NCBI RefSeq assembly: GCF_015694405.1
Contig: NZ_JADQDB010000002.1
Span: forward strand, 539,963-603,962
Direction: 5' to 3'
Source of the DNA: Pelagibacterium limicola
GTDB lineage: Bacteria; Pseudomonadota; Alphaproteobacteria; Rhizobiales; Devosiaceae
Length of the DNA stretch: 64,000 bases
A program made the position numbers and the translations under genes. Positions 8,887 through 17,877 of this stretch are shown one piece after another. The notes beneath the pieces were generated by a model that was not told where the DNA came from, ran no database searches, and saw nothing but the letters and a program-made list of their open reading frames with translations. Each line of letters starts with the position of its first letter. Position 1 is the first letter of the stretch.

Positions 8887-8963
8887 TGCTGCGCTTCAGC
8901 CGTCCAAGCGGCGTCGGGCTCCGAGCCTCGGCACCCAACATACCATGCAATAAATCCCCGGGA

Positions 8964-10934
8964 TTACCCGGCCTTGCGCTGGAGGTCTGGCGGGGTCGCA
9001 TCTGCAACCAGCGCGGCAATCGCCTCGTCGAGCGCCTTGATCGTCTGGCCTTGCGAGCCCAGTTGCCGGATTGAGAGGGTTTTTTCCTCAGCCTCGCGGC
9101 GGCCGGCGACGAAGATAAACGGCACCCGGCCCACAGAATGCTCGCGTACCTTGTAGTTGATCGACTCGTTGCGCGTATCGAGTTCTGCCCGGATGCCATT
9201 CGCCTGCAATCGGGCCACGACATCGCGGGCATAGTCGTCGGCATCCGACACGATGGTCGCAACGACCACCTGCACCGGCGCGAGCCAGAGGGGCAGCCGG
9301 CCAGCGTAGTGCTCGATCAACAGACCCATGAACCGTTCGAATGTGCCGAATACCGCGCGATGCAGCATGACCGGACGATGGCGAGCGCCATCTTCCCCGA
9401 CATAGGTCGCATCCAACCGCTCAGGCAGCACATAATCGAGTTGGAACGTCCCGGCCTGCCAAGTGCGCCCGATGGCATCGGTGAGGTGGAACTCGAGTTT
9501 GGGGCCGTAGAACGCGCCGTCGCCCGCGGCGATATCGAAGGCAACACCTGCCGCGGTCAACGCATCGGCCAACGCTTTCTCGGCGCGGTCCCAGGTTGCG
9601 TCGTCTCCGGCACGCTGCTCGGGACGCGTAGCGAGCTTATATGAGATCTTCGTCATCCCCATATCGCCATAGACACGCGCGAAAAGATCGAGGAACCGCC
9701 GTGTTTCGTCGGTCACCTGGTCGTCTCGGCAGAAGATGTGAGCATCGTCCTGCGTCATCTGTCGCACACGCAGAAGGCCGTGCAGCGCGCCGTGTGCTTC
9801 ATTGCGATGGCAACACCCGAATTCCGCCATACGCAGAGGAAGATCGCGGTACGACTTAATGCCTTGCTTGAAGATCTGGACGTGCGCTGGGCAGTTCATA
9901 GGCTTGAGAGCCAGCAGGTTCGCCTCGCCGGAAACGATCGGTCCATCGTCTTCGGTCGACGGAATCTCGTCGGGAACAACGAACATGTTCTCGCGGAACT
10001 TGCCCCAGTGGCCCGATTTCTCCCAAAGCTTGTTGTCCAGCAACTGCGGGGTCTTCACTTCCTGATAGCCGTCGGCATCGAGCTGGCGGCGAATATAGGC
10101 TTCGAGCTCTCGCCAGATGCGAAACCCTTTAGGATGCCAGAACACCGAGCCAAGCGCCTCTTCCTGGAAATGGAAGAGGTCCATTTCCCGGCCGATCTTG
10201 CGATGGTCGCGCTTCTCGGCTTCCTCGATCATCGTCAGATACTGATCGAGTTGCTCCTTGTTTGCCCAGGCCGTGCCGTAGATGCGCGAAAGCACCTCGC
10301 GGTTTGAATCCCCACGCCAATAGGCGCCGGCCACTTTGGTCAGCTTGAAGGCCTTACCGACATCCCTGGTCGAGCGCATATGCGGGCCTCGGCAGAGGTC
10401 GAACCATTGCCCCTGCTTGTAAATCTTGACCTGCTGGTCCACGGGAATGGCGTCGACGAGTTCAACCTTGAAATTCTCGCCCTTGCTGGCGAAAACCTTC
10501 TTTGCCTCGTCACGGCTCCACACTTCCCTGGTAAAGGCCGCACCGCGATCCACGATCTCTTCCATCTTCTTTTCGATGGCGCGCAGATCGTCCTCCGAGA
10601 ACGGTTCGGAACGGTAGAAATCGTAGTAAAAGCCGTTCTCGATCACCGGACCGATCGTCACCTGCGTACCCGGCCACAGCTCCTGCACGGCCTCGGCGAG
10701 AACATGAGCAGCATCGTGACGGATGAGTTCCAGCGCGGCGTCATCGTCGCGCAGTACGAACTCGATCCGTCCGTCCGCTTCGAGTTCGTCCGAGAGGTCG
10801 GCCAGTTCGCCGTTCCAGCGCATCGCGACCGTCTTCTTGGCCAGCGATCTGGAGATTCCTTCGACGATGGTGGTCCCGGTGGTGCCGCGAGCGTAGTCAC
10901 GCACTGCACCGTCGGGGAACGTCACCTTAATCAT
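8964..10934 (-). CDS. thrS: Threonyl-tRNA synthetase
   Basis: 656 residues, normal length. It charges tRNA-Thr. The N-terminal TGS domain is at about 1-62. The editing domain has the zinc-site-like [12 protein letters not shown] (His 73 and 77) and ENGFYYDFY. The class II catalytic core has [25 protein letters not shown] and QDDAHIFC. The C-terminal anticodon-binding domain begins near LAPVQVVV. The start MIKVTFPDG at 10934 has GGAGA upstream; the open frame extends further upstream but that part does not resemble the family. It is the last gene after iscU-like, yidD and gfa on the same strand, separated from gfa by 97 bases. Confidence 0.97.
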   Translation of the reverse strand: MIKVTFPDGAVRDYARGTTGTTIVEGISRSLAKKTVAMRWNGELADLSDELEADGRIEFVLRDDDAALELIRHDAAHVLAEAVQELWPGTQVTIGPVIENGFYYDFYRSEPFSEDDLRAIEKKMEEIVDRGAAFTREVWSRDEAKKVFASKGENFKVELVDAIPVDQQVKIYKQGQWFDLCRGPHMRSTRDVGKAFKLTKVAGAYWRGDSNREVLSRIYGTAWANKEQLDQYLTMIEEAEKRDHRKIGREMDLFHFQEEALGSVFWHPKGFRIWRELEAYIRRQLDADGYQEVKTPQLLDNKLWEKSGHWGKFRENMFVVPDEIPSTEDDGPIVSGEANLLALKPMNCPAHVQIFKQGIKSYRDLPLRMAEFGCCHRNEAHGALHGLLRVRQMTQDDAHIFCRDDQVTDETRRFLDLFARVYGDMGMTKISYKLATRPEQRAGDDATWDRAEKALADALTAAGVAFDIAAGDGAFYGPKLEFHLTDAIGRTWQAGTFQLDYVLPERLDATYVGEDGARHRPVMLHRAVFGTFERFMGLLIEHYAGRLPLWLAPVQVVVATIVSDADDYARDVVARLQANGIRAELDTRNESINYKVREHSVGRVPFIFVAGRREAEEKTLSIRQLGSQGQTIKALDEAIAALVADATPPDLQRKAG

Positions 10935-11031
10935 CGTAGGTCTCCATGAATGCCTATCGTGCGCGGAAATGCGCAAGGCGGCCTGATAGCACGAAACGGG
11001 AAGATTTCCAGCCCTGCCTTGGGTCGTGAAA

Positions 11032-11430
11032 CTAGGTGGGGAACTCGTCATACTGCGGCAGGTCGTCAGTTATGTCGTACCAAGGGGCCTTCGAGCCCAC
11101 GAACATATGGAACGAAGGTCGGGCCGAGGGTGCATCGACGAGGCTGCCCAGCGCGACGTGTGTGTTTCCGTTGTCGATGATCGAATAGAGGAACGAGCCG
11201 CAGAACCTGCAGTGAATATCGTGAGTTTCGTTGGGGTCGCCAAAGACCAGAAGCGTGTCCTCGCCGCGCGAAAGGGCGAGTTTCCCGGACGGTATCGATG
11301 CCATCGGTTTGAACGCGGACCCCGTCGTGCGACGGCACTTCGAGCAATGACAGTAAAAGGCGGCGCTGAAGGCATCTTCCACCCTGTACTCCACCGCACC
11401 ACAAAGACACATGCCCCTAAGCGTGTTCAT
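11032..11430 (-). CDS. GFA-family (glutathione-dependent formaldehyde-activating enzyme-like) zinc protein
   Basis: 132 residues. The zinc-binding cysteine pattern of the GFA/CENP-V fold is clear: CLCG at residues 7-10, CHCSKCRR near 30-37 and CRFCGS near 75-80. Members fold as small beta proteins with two zinc sites. Only a few are shown to act with formaldehyde-glutathione adducts, so the exact substrate is open. The start at 11430 lies inside the last codons of yidD (14-base overlap), indicating a shared transcript. Confidence 0.85.
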   Translation of the reverse strand: MNTLRGMCLCGAVEYRVEDAFSAAFYCHCSKCRRTTGSAFKPMASIPSGKLALSRGEDTLLVFGDPNETHDIHCRFCGSFLYSIIDNGNTHVALGSLVDAPSARPSFHMFVGSKAPWYDITDDLPQYDEFPT

Positions 11431-11740
11431 GGGTGTCCCCACGCCACCGCGCGTACCGCCAAGGCATATACCACCGCGCCTGTTCCGGCACCATCTCGGG
11501 TACCGGGTCGTATCCGTGCGTACCGCCCGGACGGCAGCGCCAGATGCGGCCTGCGCCCATCCAGCCGCCGGGCCAGAAACCGTGCTGGAGGATCGCATCG
11601 CGCGTGAATTCCGAACAGGAGGGCGCATGGCGACAGTTGCGACCCATGAAGGCCGAGAACGTATAGCGATAGAACTGGATCAGGGCATACGACATCCACT
11701 TGAAGGGGAAATCCAGGACCGTCCAGAAAGTTCTCATCAC
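11417..11740 (-). CDS. yidD: Membrane protein insertion efficiency factor YidD
   Basis: 107 residues. The core signature is intact: [27 protein letters not shown], recognisable at residues about 24-50, followed by [16 protein letters not shown] and the GYDPVP end. An amphipathic N-terminal helix precedes it. YidD assists YidC-mediated insertion at the inner membrane. Its start overlaps the stop of the iscU-like gene by four bases (ATGA) and its end overlaps gfa by 14 bases. In many bacteria yidD sits by rnpA/yidC; this alternative position beside an iscU-like gene is one I recall from Rhizobiales. Confidence 0.93.
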   Translation of the reverse strand: MMRTFWTVLDFPFKWMSYALIQFYRYTFSAFMGRNCRHAPSCSEFTRDAILQHGFWPGGWMGAGRIWRCRPGGTHGYDPVPEMVPEQARWYMPWRYARWRGDTHEHA

Positions 11741-12165
11741 GCGCCCGCCCGGTCGAGTGCCTCGGCGACGGCATCGAAGACGAGCAGTGTCGATGCATGG
11801 CGTGCCGGAAAGCCTCGGACGGGCTCGAGATACTTGAGATCGTCCCAGCGGCCGTTGGGGGGTGGACCGTCGGACTTCAGCATCGCCGTCATCCGGTCAC
11901 GCAAGGCGCGCAATTCGTCCGGCGTCGAGCCTACGATATTGCCCGCGACGATCGCCGCGCTCGTCTGCCCCAATGCACAGGCCGAAACATCGGCACCATA
12001 GGCGGAAACCTTGCCGTCCTCGATCTTGAGGTCGACCTCGATGGCCGAACCGCAAATGCGGGAAACCTTGCGCGCGGACCCATCGGGATTCCCGAGCCGG
12101 GGCATCAGCCTGGCCGAACCGGCAATTTCAAGAATCTTCTGGCTGTAGAGATCGGAAAAGTTCAT
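11737..12165 (-). CDS. IscU/NifU-N-like iron-sulfur cluster scaffold, third ligand cysteine replaced
   Basis: 142 residues from the ATG at 12165. An in-frame TTG at 12183 lacks a ribosome site. The fold matches the IscU/SufU family: [10 protein letters not shown] at the start, [13 protein letters not shown] and [13 protein letters not shown] supply the first two cluster cysteines, and [16 protein letters not shown] is the C-terminal helix region. The position that holds the third cysteine in IscU or SufU reads His-Ala-Ser, so the canonical three-cysteine site is incomplete. It may carry or traffic clusters differently from true IscU. It heads the minus-strand iscU-like/yidD/gfa cluster, divergent from folE. 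Confidence 0.8.
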   Translation of the reverse strand: MNFSDLYSQKILEIAGSARLMPRLGNPDGSARKVSRICGSAIEVDLKIEDGKVSAYGADVSACALGQTSAAIVAGNIVGSTPDELRALRDRMTAMLKSDGPPPNGRWDDLKYLEPVRGFPARHASTLLVFDAVAEALDRAGA

Positions 12166-12336
12166 TGCGCGCGTCCGAGCCAAAGTAGAATAAGACTATC
12201 GTTCGACAACACCGGCCGATCTGTTTTCTTGTCGAAAGCCTATCGCAGCCTATATAAGGGGCCTCGCCCCGACCTGCAAAGCAATATGGCCCGGGCGTCA
12301 TCCGGCGGCTTCGCGCCGTTGCGAGAGGGACGACTG

Positions 12337-12966
12337 ATGGATTTGAACGCCAAGCCCAAGGCTGTTGCCGCCACTGCGCTGGAGCGCGTCCTCAACCGCC
12401 CCAGCCGCGAGGAAGCTGAAGCCGCCGTGCGGACGCTGATCGCCTGGGCCGGTGACGATCCGACGCGCGAGGGATTGCTGGACACCCCCCGCCGCGTTGT
12501 CGACGCCTATCGCGAGTTCTTCGGGGGCTACGACGAAGACGCCGCCGCCATCCTCCAGACCACCTTTTCCGAGGTGGGAGGGTATGACGACATCGTGCTC
12601 GTGCGCGATATCCCCTTCCACTCTCATTGCGAGCATCACATGGTGCCGTTCGTCGGCAAGGCGCATATCGCCTATCTGCCCCATGACGGCGTTGTTGGGC
12701 TGTCCAAGCTCGCCCGCGTGACCGACGTGTTCGCCAAGCGCCTGCAGACCCAGGAAAACCTCACTGCCCAGATCATCGAAGCCATCAATGAGGCGATCAA
12801 CCCGCGCGGTGCGGCCGTGATGCTGGAAGCCGAACATATGTGCATGTCCATGCGGGGCATCAGAAAGCATGGCGCTTCGACCGTCACCCACCGCTTCACC
12901 GGCGTCTTTGCGGAAGATCGCCAGGAGCAGGACCGCTTCTTCGCTCTGATCCGTGCCGGACGATAA
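12337..12966 (+). CDS. folE: GTP cyclohydrolase I
   Basis: 209 residues. It converts GTP to dihydroneopterin triphosphate, the first step of tetrahydrofolate synthesis. Diagnostic segments: [16 protein letters not shown], the zinc and active-site region [31 protein letters not shown], and [17 protein letters not shown]. The ATG at 12337 has GAGAGGGA upstream. It is divergent from the iscU-like gene and 47 bases upstream of hisI, with which it probably shares a transcript. Confidence 0.96.
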   Translation: MDLNAKPKAVAATALERVLNRPSREEAEAAVRTLIAWAGDDPTREGLLDTPRRVVDAYREFFGGYDEDAAAILQTTFSEVGGYDDIVLVRDIPFHSHCEHHMVPFVGKAHIAYLPHDGVVGLSKLARVTDVFAKRLQTQENLTAQIIEAINEAINPRGAAVMLEAEHMCMSMRGIRKHGASTVTHRFTGVFAEDRQEQDRFFALIRAGR

Positions 12967-13013
12967 GCCCAAATCCACTGGCGCGGCCGGACCCGAACCG
13001 ATAAGACCGCGCC

Positions 13014-13463
13014 ATGACCAAGTTTGCAGATCCTAAAACGCTCTCCAAGGCCGAGCTCGAAGATGGGGCCGTGTACGCGCCGAAATTCGACGCCAGCGGT
13101 CTTGTGACCGCCATAACCCTCGACGCCGCCTCGCACGAAGTGCTGATGGTGGCCTTCATGAATGCGGAGGCTATCGCCGAGACGCTCAATTCGGGCTACG
13201 CGACCTACTGGTCCCGCTCGCGCAACGCGCTCTGGAAAAAGGGCGAGACGTCGGGCGAACTGCAGGAACTGGTGGAAATGCGCACCGATTGCGATCAGGA
13301 CGCCATCGTCCTCGTCGTCAATCAGCTGGGACATGGCGCGGCATGCCACACTGGCCGCAAGAGTTGCTTTTACCGCAAGGTCGTTCGTCGGGACGGCGAG
13401 TTCGTCCTTGAAGATGTCGGCGGGCCTGCCCTCTTCGATCCCGAAAAGGTCTACCCCCGGTAA
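13014..13463 (+). CDS. hisI: Phosphoribosyl-AMP cyclohydrolase
   Basis: 149 residues, the monofunctional form without the HisE pyrophosphatase domain. It opens the purine ring of PR-AMP in histidine synthesis. Characteristic motifs: [11 protein letters not shown], the [12 protein letters not shown] segment, [19 protein letters not shown] with the metal-binding Asp-Cys-Asp, and [11 protein letters not shown]. It follows folE on the same strand, a pairing common in Rhizobiales, and its last 13 bases overlap the convergent rhomboid gene. Confidence 0.95.
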   Translation: MTKFADPKTLSKAELEDGAVYAPKFDASGLVTAITLDAASHEVLMVAFMNAEAIAETLNSGYATYWSRSRNALWKKGETSGELQELVEMRTDCDQDAIVLVVNQLGHGAACHTGRKSCFYRKVVRRDGEFVLEDVGGPALFDPEKVYPR

Positions 13464-14200
13464 CGCCTGGCCCGCGCGTCGAAAAGCGAGGGCATGAGAA
13501 GCCCTGCAACAAATCCCCCGATATGGGCTTCCCAAGCAATGGGAATCTGGACGTCCAGAAAGAGCGGCGCGAGCGGAATCAGCAGGTTGAGCCCGATCCA
13601 CACAATGATGAAGGCGCGGCTGCGCGGATCGGTGAAAAGCTGACCCAGGGTTGCAGTCTGGCGCCCCAGAATCACGCGCTCGCCCGTCGTCGGATCCTCT
13701 CCCACAACCACCGGCTGGAAGATGAACCGCATCGCTGCTCCGGTGAGTGCGGCGACTCCGCCCGAGGCCCCGATCAGCACGCTGAATTGGTTAACAAAAG
13801 CGAGTTGAATCACCGCAAGCAGCACCGCGCCCGCCAGCGCGCCTAAAAAGAAGACGGCGAAGAACCGACCCTTCCCGTAACGGCGCGCGACCGGTGTCCC
13901 GAAGACGACAAGCCAGGCAGTGTTGACGATTAGATGCATGGCATCGACATGCAGGAGTGCATGTGTGAACCCCGTCCACAAAAGCGGCAGATAGCCACCG
14001 GGCAAGAGGTCCGGAGCGCTCAGACGGAACGGGATAAAACCGAACCATATCCGTAGGTTACCCAGACCATGCACATCGAGAACCAGGCCCGCACTCACAT
14101 GGATTGCAACCAGGAGCCCGGCCAAGGCCGCTACGCCGCCGGGAACGAGAAAAATCGGCTGTCTTCCCCCGCCCTCTCCACTCGGAACGTTTTGGCTCAT
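13451..14200 (-). CDS. Rhomboid-family intramembrane serine protease
   Basis: 249 residues from the ATG at 14200 (AAGGGA upstream). Six or so hydrophobic spans can be traced. Catalytic elements are present: [13 protein letters not shown] with the conserved His and Asn, the serine motif GASGGVAAL near residue 145, and the histidine of AHIGGFVAG near 228. It should cleave transmembrane substrates inside the inner membrane; substrates are unknown. It is convergent with hisI and divergent from the PAS_5 gene, with a CtrA-type site in the shared upstream region. Confidence 0.88.
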   Translation of the reverse strand: MSQNVPSGEGGGRQPIFLVPGGVAALAGLLVAIHVSAGLVLDVHGLGNLRIWFGFIPFRLSAPDLLPGGYLPLLWTGFTHALLHVDAMHLIVNTAWLVVFGTPVARRYGKGRFFAVFFLGALAGAVLLAVIQLAFVNQFSVLIGASGGVAALTGAAMRFIFQPVVVGEDPTTGERVILGRQTATLGQLFTDPRSRAFIIVWIGLNLLIPLAPLFLDVQIPIAWEAHIGGFVAGLLMPSLFDARARRYRG

Positions 14201-14276
14201 CGAATATTTCCCTTGCTCCACAATGGCTTGGACGCAGGCGGTGAACCTGTCCACAATTGGGCGGTGGAAATTAACC

Positions 14277-14291
14277 TTAATGATTGTTTAA
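14277..14291. promoter_or_regulatory. Candidate CtrA binding site (TTAA-N7-TTAA)
   Basis: TTAA at 14277-14280 and 14288-14291 are separated by seven bases (TGATTGT). A further TTAA starts at 14271. The site lies 77 bases upstream of the rhomboid gene start and 100 bases upstream of the PAS_5 gene, so it could serve either divergent promoter. This is motif evidence only. Confidence 0.5.
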
Positions 14292-14390
14292 GGGCGATTT
14301 TTCCGCGCCGTTTTGCGAGTGTAGTTCGGTAAGTTTCGGCAAGACCCGCCCCTAGGGAGCGGCATACCCGGTGAAAGAACGTTAGGCCAC

Positions 14391-15044
14391 ATGCAACAGC
14401 GCAGCACAAGAACGCTTTACGCGTATTGGAACGAAATCCGGGGCGCCCGCTCGACGCCCGAGAGACGCGACATCGATCCTACACGGATTCGGGAGGCTCT
14501 TGCCTATACCTTTATACTCGAATCCGACGACGGGCTGGATTTTGACTTCCGGCTGGCCGGTTCTCATCTGTGCTCGACCTACTGCCGCGAACTCAAGGGG
14601 CGTCCTTTCGCTTCGCTCTGGTCCGGCAAGGACCGCGATGCCCTCGACACCCTCATCCGTGCGGTGACAGAGGATCATGCCGTAGCGCTCGTTACCTTCG
14701 AAGGCAAATCGGACCGGGGCGAGACCGCCACTTTCGAAACAGTGCTGTTCCCGCTCCGCCACAACGGTGTGACAACCGCACGCATCATGGGCGGCCTCAC
14801 TGCACTCGATACCCCCTACTGGCTTGGAATTCATCCCGTTACCGAACAGCGGATCACCGGGCTTCGGCTGATCTGGCCGGATGACCACGACACCGCAGCG
14901 ACCCGAGAGATCACGGCCAGCGCCGTGAACGAAATGGCCGGCGCAATGCATGCGGGCAACATGCCGCCGATTCCGGTGACCGTCGCCGGCTCCTCGGCGC
15001 GCCGTTACGCGCATCTCGCGGTCATCGACGGGGGAAAAGCCTGA
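14391..15044 (+). CDS. PAS_5 (DUF1488-era PAS-like) domain protein
   Basis: 217 residues, one domain. The sequence fits the alphaproteobacterial PAS_5 family: TLYAYWNEIRGARSTPERRDIDP at the start (split here between conserved W and P positions), a FDFRLAGSHLC strand, and TVLFPLRHNG with GGLTALDTPYW in the core. No output domain, signal peptide or membrane span. Proteins of this type are thought to sense or scaffold but are biochemically uncharacterised. It is followed by the tandem-PilZ gene after 105 bases, suggesting a regulatory neighbourhood. The family name is from memory of the pattern. Confidence 0.7.
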   Translation: MQQRSTRTLYAYWNEIRGARSTPERRDIDPTRIREALAYTFILESDDGLDFDFRLAGSHLCSTYCRELKGRPFASLWSGKDRDALDTLIRAVTEDHAVALVTFEGKSDRGETATFETVLFPLRHNGVTTARIMGGLTALDTPYWLGIHPVTEQRITGLRLIWPDDHDTAATREITASAVNEMAGAMHAGNMPPIPVTVAGSSARRYAHLAVIDGGKA

Positions 15045-15149
15045 TCCGCCGCGATTTTCGGCAATTCCGCCAGACAGGGATTACCAAGCATTAACGCAAA
15101 ATGCCCTATTGTTCGGCTTTAAGACCTAACAATATGGCGGACGCGTTTG

Positions 15150-15782
15150 ATGCTTATTCATGACCTGACATTTGATAATGAACGTCAGGCCGTGCAGCAG
15201 GCTGCCGAAGACGACCGGTATCAAAGCGTTCGCGTCTCGGTTCTCGGCCGCTACATGCTGGCAGACCGCCGCGAATTTCCCTGCCAGATCATCGACATGT
15301 CGCCGGGCGGTGCGCGGGTGATCGCGCCTGTCTCGGGAGATCCCGGTGAAAAGATAATCATCTATCTCGATCACCTCGGACGCGTTGAGGGTACGATTAC
15401 GGGACTGATCGACGGCGGGTTCGAGATGACTCTCGTGTCGTCCCCGCGCAGGCGCGACAAACTGGCAGCCCAGCTCACCTGGTTGGCCAACAAGGATCTC
15501 CTGAATCTTCCCGAAGACCGGCGCCATGAGCGCGTCGTACCCGATATACGGCACTCCTCGATCCTCCTCGAGGACGGGCGTCGCTACAATTGCAAGATTA
15601 CCGACATTTCCCTTTCGGGCGCCGCCGTCGAACTTGATGTACGGCCTGCACTCGGCACGCCGGTGACCCTCGGCCGCATGCGGGCCCGTGTCGTCCGGCA
15701 TTTCCAGGACGGCATCGCGGTGGAATTCGCCTCGGTCCAGGAAATGCTCACGGTCGTGCAGCAGAACCTCTCGATGAACTGA
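15150..15782 (+). CDS. Protein with two tandem PilZ-like domains
   Basis: About 210 residues from the ATG at 15150 (a TTG one codon earlier is possible). The first PilZ-like unit runs about 25-110, with ADRREFPCQIIDMSPGG carrying the DxSxxG part of the c-di-GMP motif. The second runs about 122-200, beginning DRRHERV and continuing RYNCKITDISLSG. The N-terminal arginine motif (RxxxR) is not canonical in either unit, so c-di-GMP binding is uncertain. No membrane segment. The neighbouring PAS_5 gene and cell-wall hydrolase suggest a role in envelope or surface control (inference). Confidence 0.8.
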   Translation: MLIHDLTFDNERQAVQQAAEDDRYQSVRVSVLGRYMLADRREFPCQIIDMSPGGARVIAPVSGDPGEKIIIYLDHLGRVEGTITGLIDGGFEMTLVSSPRRRDKLAAQLTWLANKDLLNLPEDRRHERVVPDIRHSSILLEDGRRYNCKITDISLSGAAVELDVRPALGTPVTLGRMRARVVRHFQDGIAVEFASVQEMLTVVQQNLSMN

Positions 15783-15948
15783 GAATTGTCCGTGGCTGCA
15801 AGTGCCCCGGAAACGCCTGCGCCAATACGTAGCGTGAACAGATACTTAACCTCATCGCCTGTATTCTGATCGCAGTTTATGCACATTGGCGGTCCCGGGG
15901 GCCGGATCGCAGGTGCACCCTGTCCGCGTATTCTGGATCGTTTGTGCC

Positions 15949-16404
15949 ATGCGTATAGTAAGAAAAGCCGCTGCGCTTTTGACTGCCCTTGTCGCCCTCA
16001 CCTCCCTTTCCGGCTGCTTTTCGTTCGGCTGGTTCGGTGCGCGGTCACCGCATGAATGCATGACGCGTGTCATGTATTTCGAATCCAACCGCTCGAGCGA
16101 AGAAGGGATGCTGGCCGTGGGCACGGTGGTGATGAACCGGCTTTACGCCAAGGGCTATCCCAACGATGTGTGCGGCGTTGTCGGTCAGAAGAACCAGTTT
16201 GCCGAGGGTGTTCTAAGAAAGCCCATGACCGAACCGCGCAGCGTACAACTCGCGTCGCGGGTCGCCCATCAGGTGCTCAATGGCGCCCGCCACCCCGGCG
16301 TCGGCAATGCCATGTTCTTCCACACCGCCGGCCTGACCTTTCCGTACAAGAACATGTACTATGTACTGGTTGCGGGCGGGAACGCGTTTTACGAGCGGCG
16401 CTAA
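15949..16404 (+). CDS. Cell wall hydrolase, SleB-type, lipoprotein
   Basis: 151 residues from the ATG at 15949. A lipoprotein signal ends in the lipobox LSGC at about residues 20-23, so the mature protein should be lipid-anchored in the envelope. The remainder matches the SleB/Hydrolase_2 fold: RVMYFESNRSSEEGMLAVG with the catalytic glutamate, VVMNRLYAKGYPNDVCGVV, QFAEG, and NAMFFHTAG near the end. It probably cleaves peptidoglycan glycan bonds. It is a single-gene unit between the PilZ and VOC genes. Confidence 0.85.
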   Translation: MRIVRKAAALLTALVALTSLSGCFSFGWFGARSPHECMTRVMYFESNRSSEEGMLAVGTVVMNRLYAKGYPNDVCGVVGQKNQFAEGVLRKPMTEPRSVQLASRVAHQVLNGARHPGVGNAMFFHTAGLTFPYKNMYYVLVAGGNAFYERR

Positions 16405-16495
16405 CGACACGCACAGTTCATCCCCTGTCGGGAAACTGGCGGGCGGTGCGTCCTTTGGTTCAAGACCGCAAACCGCTCACGACAGGAATGAACCC

Positions 16496-16888
16496 ATGGA
16501 ACACCAGATCAGGGACAATGTAAGCATTGACGTGCCCTCGCTCGAAGCCGGGCTTCACTTCTACGGTGCCGACTTCGGCTTCAAGGAACTTGCCCGCCCG
16601 TTTCCCACAATGGCAGTGCTCGACGGCGGCAACCTGACCATATGCATGCACGGAAAGGTCGAAGGCACCGAGAGTTCGGAAGGCAGTGGAGAGAAGCGGC
16701 ACTACACACGCCACTGGACGCCGGTACATCTCGACTTTCACGTCCCTTCTCTCTCCGATTTCGTCGAGAAAATCCGCGCCAATGGCGGCTCTATCGAACG
16801 GGAATTCAAGTCTGAGGGCCCAAAGCCTGCCGCCTTTTGCGCCGACCCCTTTGGAAACGGATTTTGCGTGATAGCCGAAAGCCTGTGA
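16496..16888 (+). CDS. VOC (glyoxalase/bleomycin-resistance) superfamily protein
   Basis: 130 residues, one VOC module made of two beta-alpha-beta-beta-beta halves. The first half contains SIDVPSLEAGLHFYGADFGF; the second contains VHLDFHVPSLSDFVEKI and ends FCADPFGNGFCVIAE, the usual DP-GN metal-site end of the fold. AGGAA precedes the ATG. Substrate unknown; lactoylglutathione lyase activity cannot be assumed. Confidence 0.85.
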   Translation: MEHQIRDNVSIDVPSLEAGLHFYGADFGFKELARPFPTMAVLDGGNLTICMHGKVEGTESSEGSGEKRHYTRHWTPVHLDFHVPSLSDFVEKIRANGGSIEREFKSEGPKPAAFCADPFGNGFCVIAESL

Positions 16889-17017
16889 AGGCCGAGGCGA
16901 GTATGCCTAACCACAAGTAAATCAAGCATATAAAACTCGATTCAAAACTGCGTTGTAGTTTTGGCATCGGGGAAATTTGCCCCGCTTAACGTGATTTCCG
17001 TCGGGGAGATCACGATA

Positions 17018-17638
17018 ATGAAAAAAACAAACGTATTCATTTCCGGGCTCATTGCCCTGTTTGCTTCGCTGGGTGCATCCGCGCCTGCGAACGCTGTCGA
17101 AACCCATGCGGCCTTTGCTTCGGTGGGCAACCAGACCTCCATTCCGGTCGGACATGCCGAATATTGCGTGCGGCTGCCCCACGAGTGCCAGCCGCTGGAA
17201 AAGGTCGCGAACATCGCGCTGACCGACGCTCTCTGGCGCGATCTCCAGGAGGTCAACAACCATTACAACACCACGATCACGGCCGCGAGCGACCGCGACA
17301 TCTACGGTGTCGATGAGTTCTGGACCTACCCCAGCCGCGGATACGGCGATTGTGAAGACTTCGCGCTTGCCAAGCGCGCCGCGCTGATCGAGCGTGGATG
17401 GCCGGCCTCGACGCTCCTGATTTCGGTCGTCATGCAGCCGAACGGCGAGGGCCATGCGGTCCTGATGGTCCGGACCGATCGCGGCGACCTGATTTTGGAT
17501 AACCAGGAATCGCTCATCAAGGTCTGGACCGACACGCCCTATACCTTCCTCAAGCGCCAGAGCCAGGCCCATGCCGGCCAGTGGGTCGACATTCTCGATG
17601 CGCGCGACAACATCGTGACGGCAACGGCTGGTCACTAA
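17018..17638 (+). CDS. Bacterial transglutaminase-like cysteine peptidase (BTLCP family), exported
   Basis: 206 residues from the ATG at 17018 (GGGGAG upstream). The signal peptide is at 1-28, ending PANA before VETH. The papain-like triad of the BTLCP family is visible: Cys in YGDCEDFALAKR near 117, His in GEGHAVLMVRT near 153, and Asp in LILDNQ near 166. Family members act in the periplasm; one (LapG) cleaves an adhesin under c-di-GMP control, but most are uncharacterised, and no LapD or LapA partner is seen here. The gene ends in a clear intrinsic terminator. Confidence 0.9.
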   Translation: MKKTNVFISGLIALFASLGASAPANAVETHAAFASVGNQTSIPVGHAEYCVRLPHECQPLEKVANIALTDALWRDLQEVNNHYNTTITAASDRDIYGVDEFWTYPSRGYGDCEDFALAKRAALIERGWPASTLLISVVMQPNGEGHAVLMVRTDRGDLILDNQESLIKVWTDTPYTFLKRQSQAHAGQWVDILDARDNIVTATAGH

Positions 17639-17684
17639 CGAAACGCAACCGAATACCTCAATCGCCCCGACAGGCGAAAACTCG

Positions 17685-17718
17685 AAGGCCGTTTCCATCA
17701 AGGGAACGGCCTTTTTTT
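17685..17718 (+). terminator. Intrinsic terminator
   Basis: AAGGCCGTTTCC pairs with GGGAACGGCCTT around a short loop, then seven T residues. It lies 47 bases after the BTLCP gene stop. Confidence 0.88.
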
Positions 17719-17736
17719 ACGCGCAGCGGATGCAAC

Positions 17737-17874
17737 GTGTTACTGCCGGATCGATTTCCAACCGCTTTTCGGCAATCGGCCGGCGGCTGTCCGGGCCTGC
17801 TCAACCGCTTCGGCCAATTCGCGTTGGATACGGGGGCGAAATCGCGCGCCGAGGACGTCGGATTCTATCGCTAA
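17737..17874 (+). CDS. Possible 45-codon small ORF, unrecognised
   Basis: GTG at 17737 to TAA at 17874, ending three bases before the convergent universal stress gene. The second half has strongly GC-biased third positions like real genes here, and contains LLNRFGQFALD, which reads as an amphipathic helix. The ribosome site is weak and the preceding terminator would separate it from any upstream promoter. It could be a relic of a longer gene. Low confidence. Confidence 0.2.
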   Translation: MLLPDRFPTAFRQSAGGCPGLLNRFGQFALDTGAKSRAEDVGFYR

Positions 17875-17877
17875 CCC

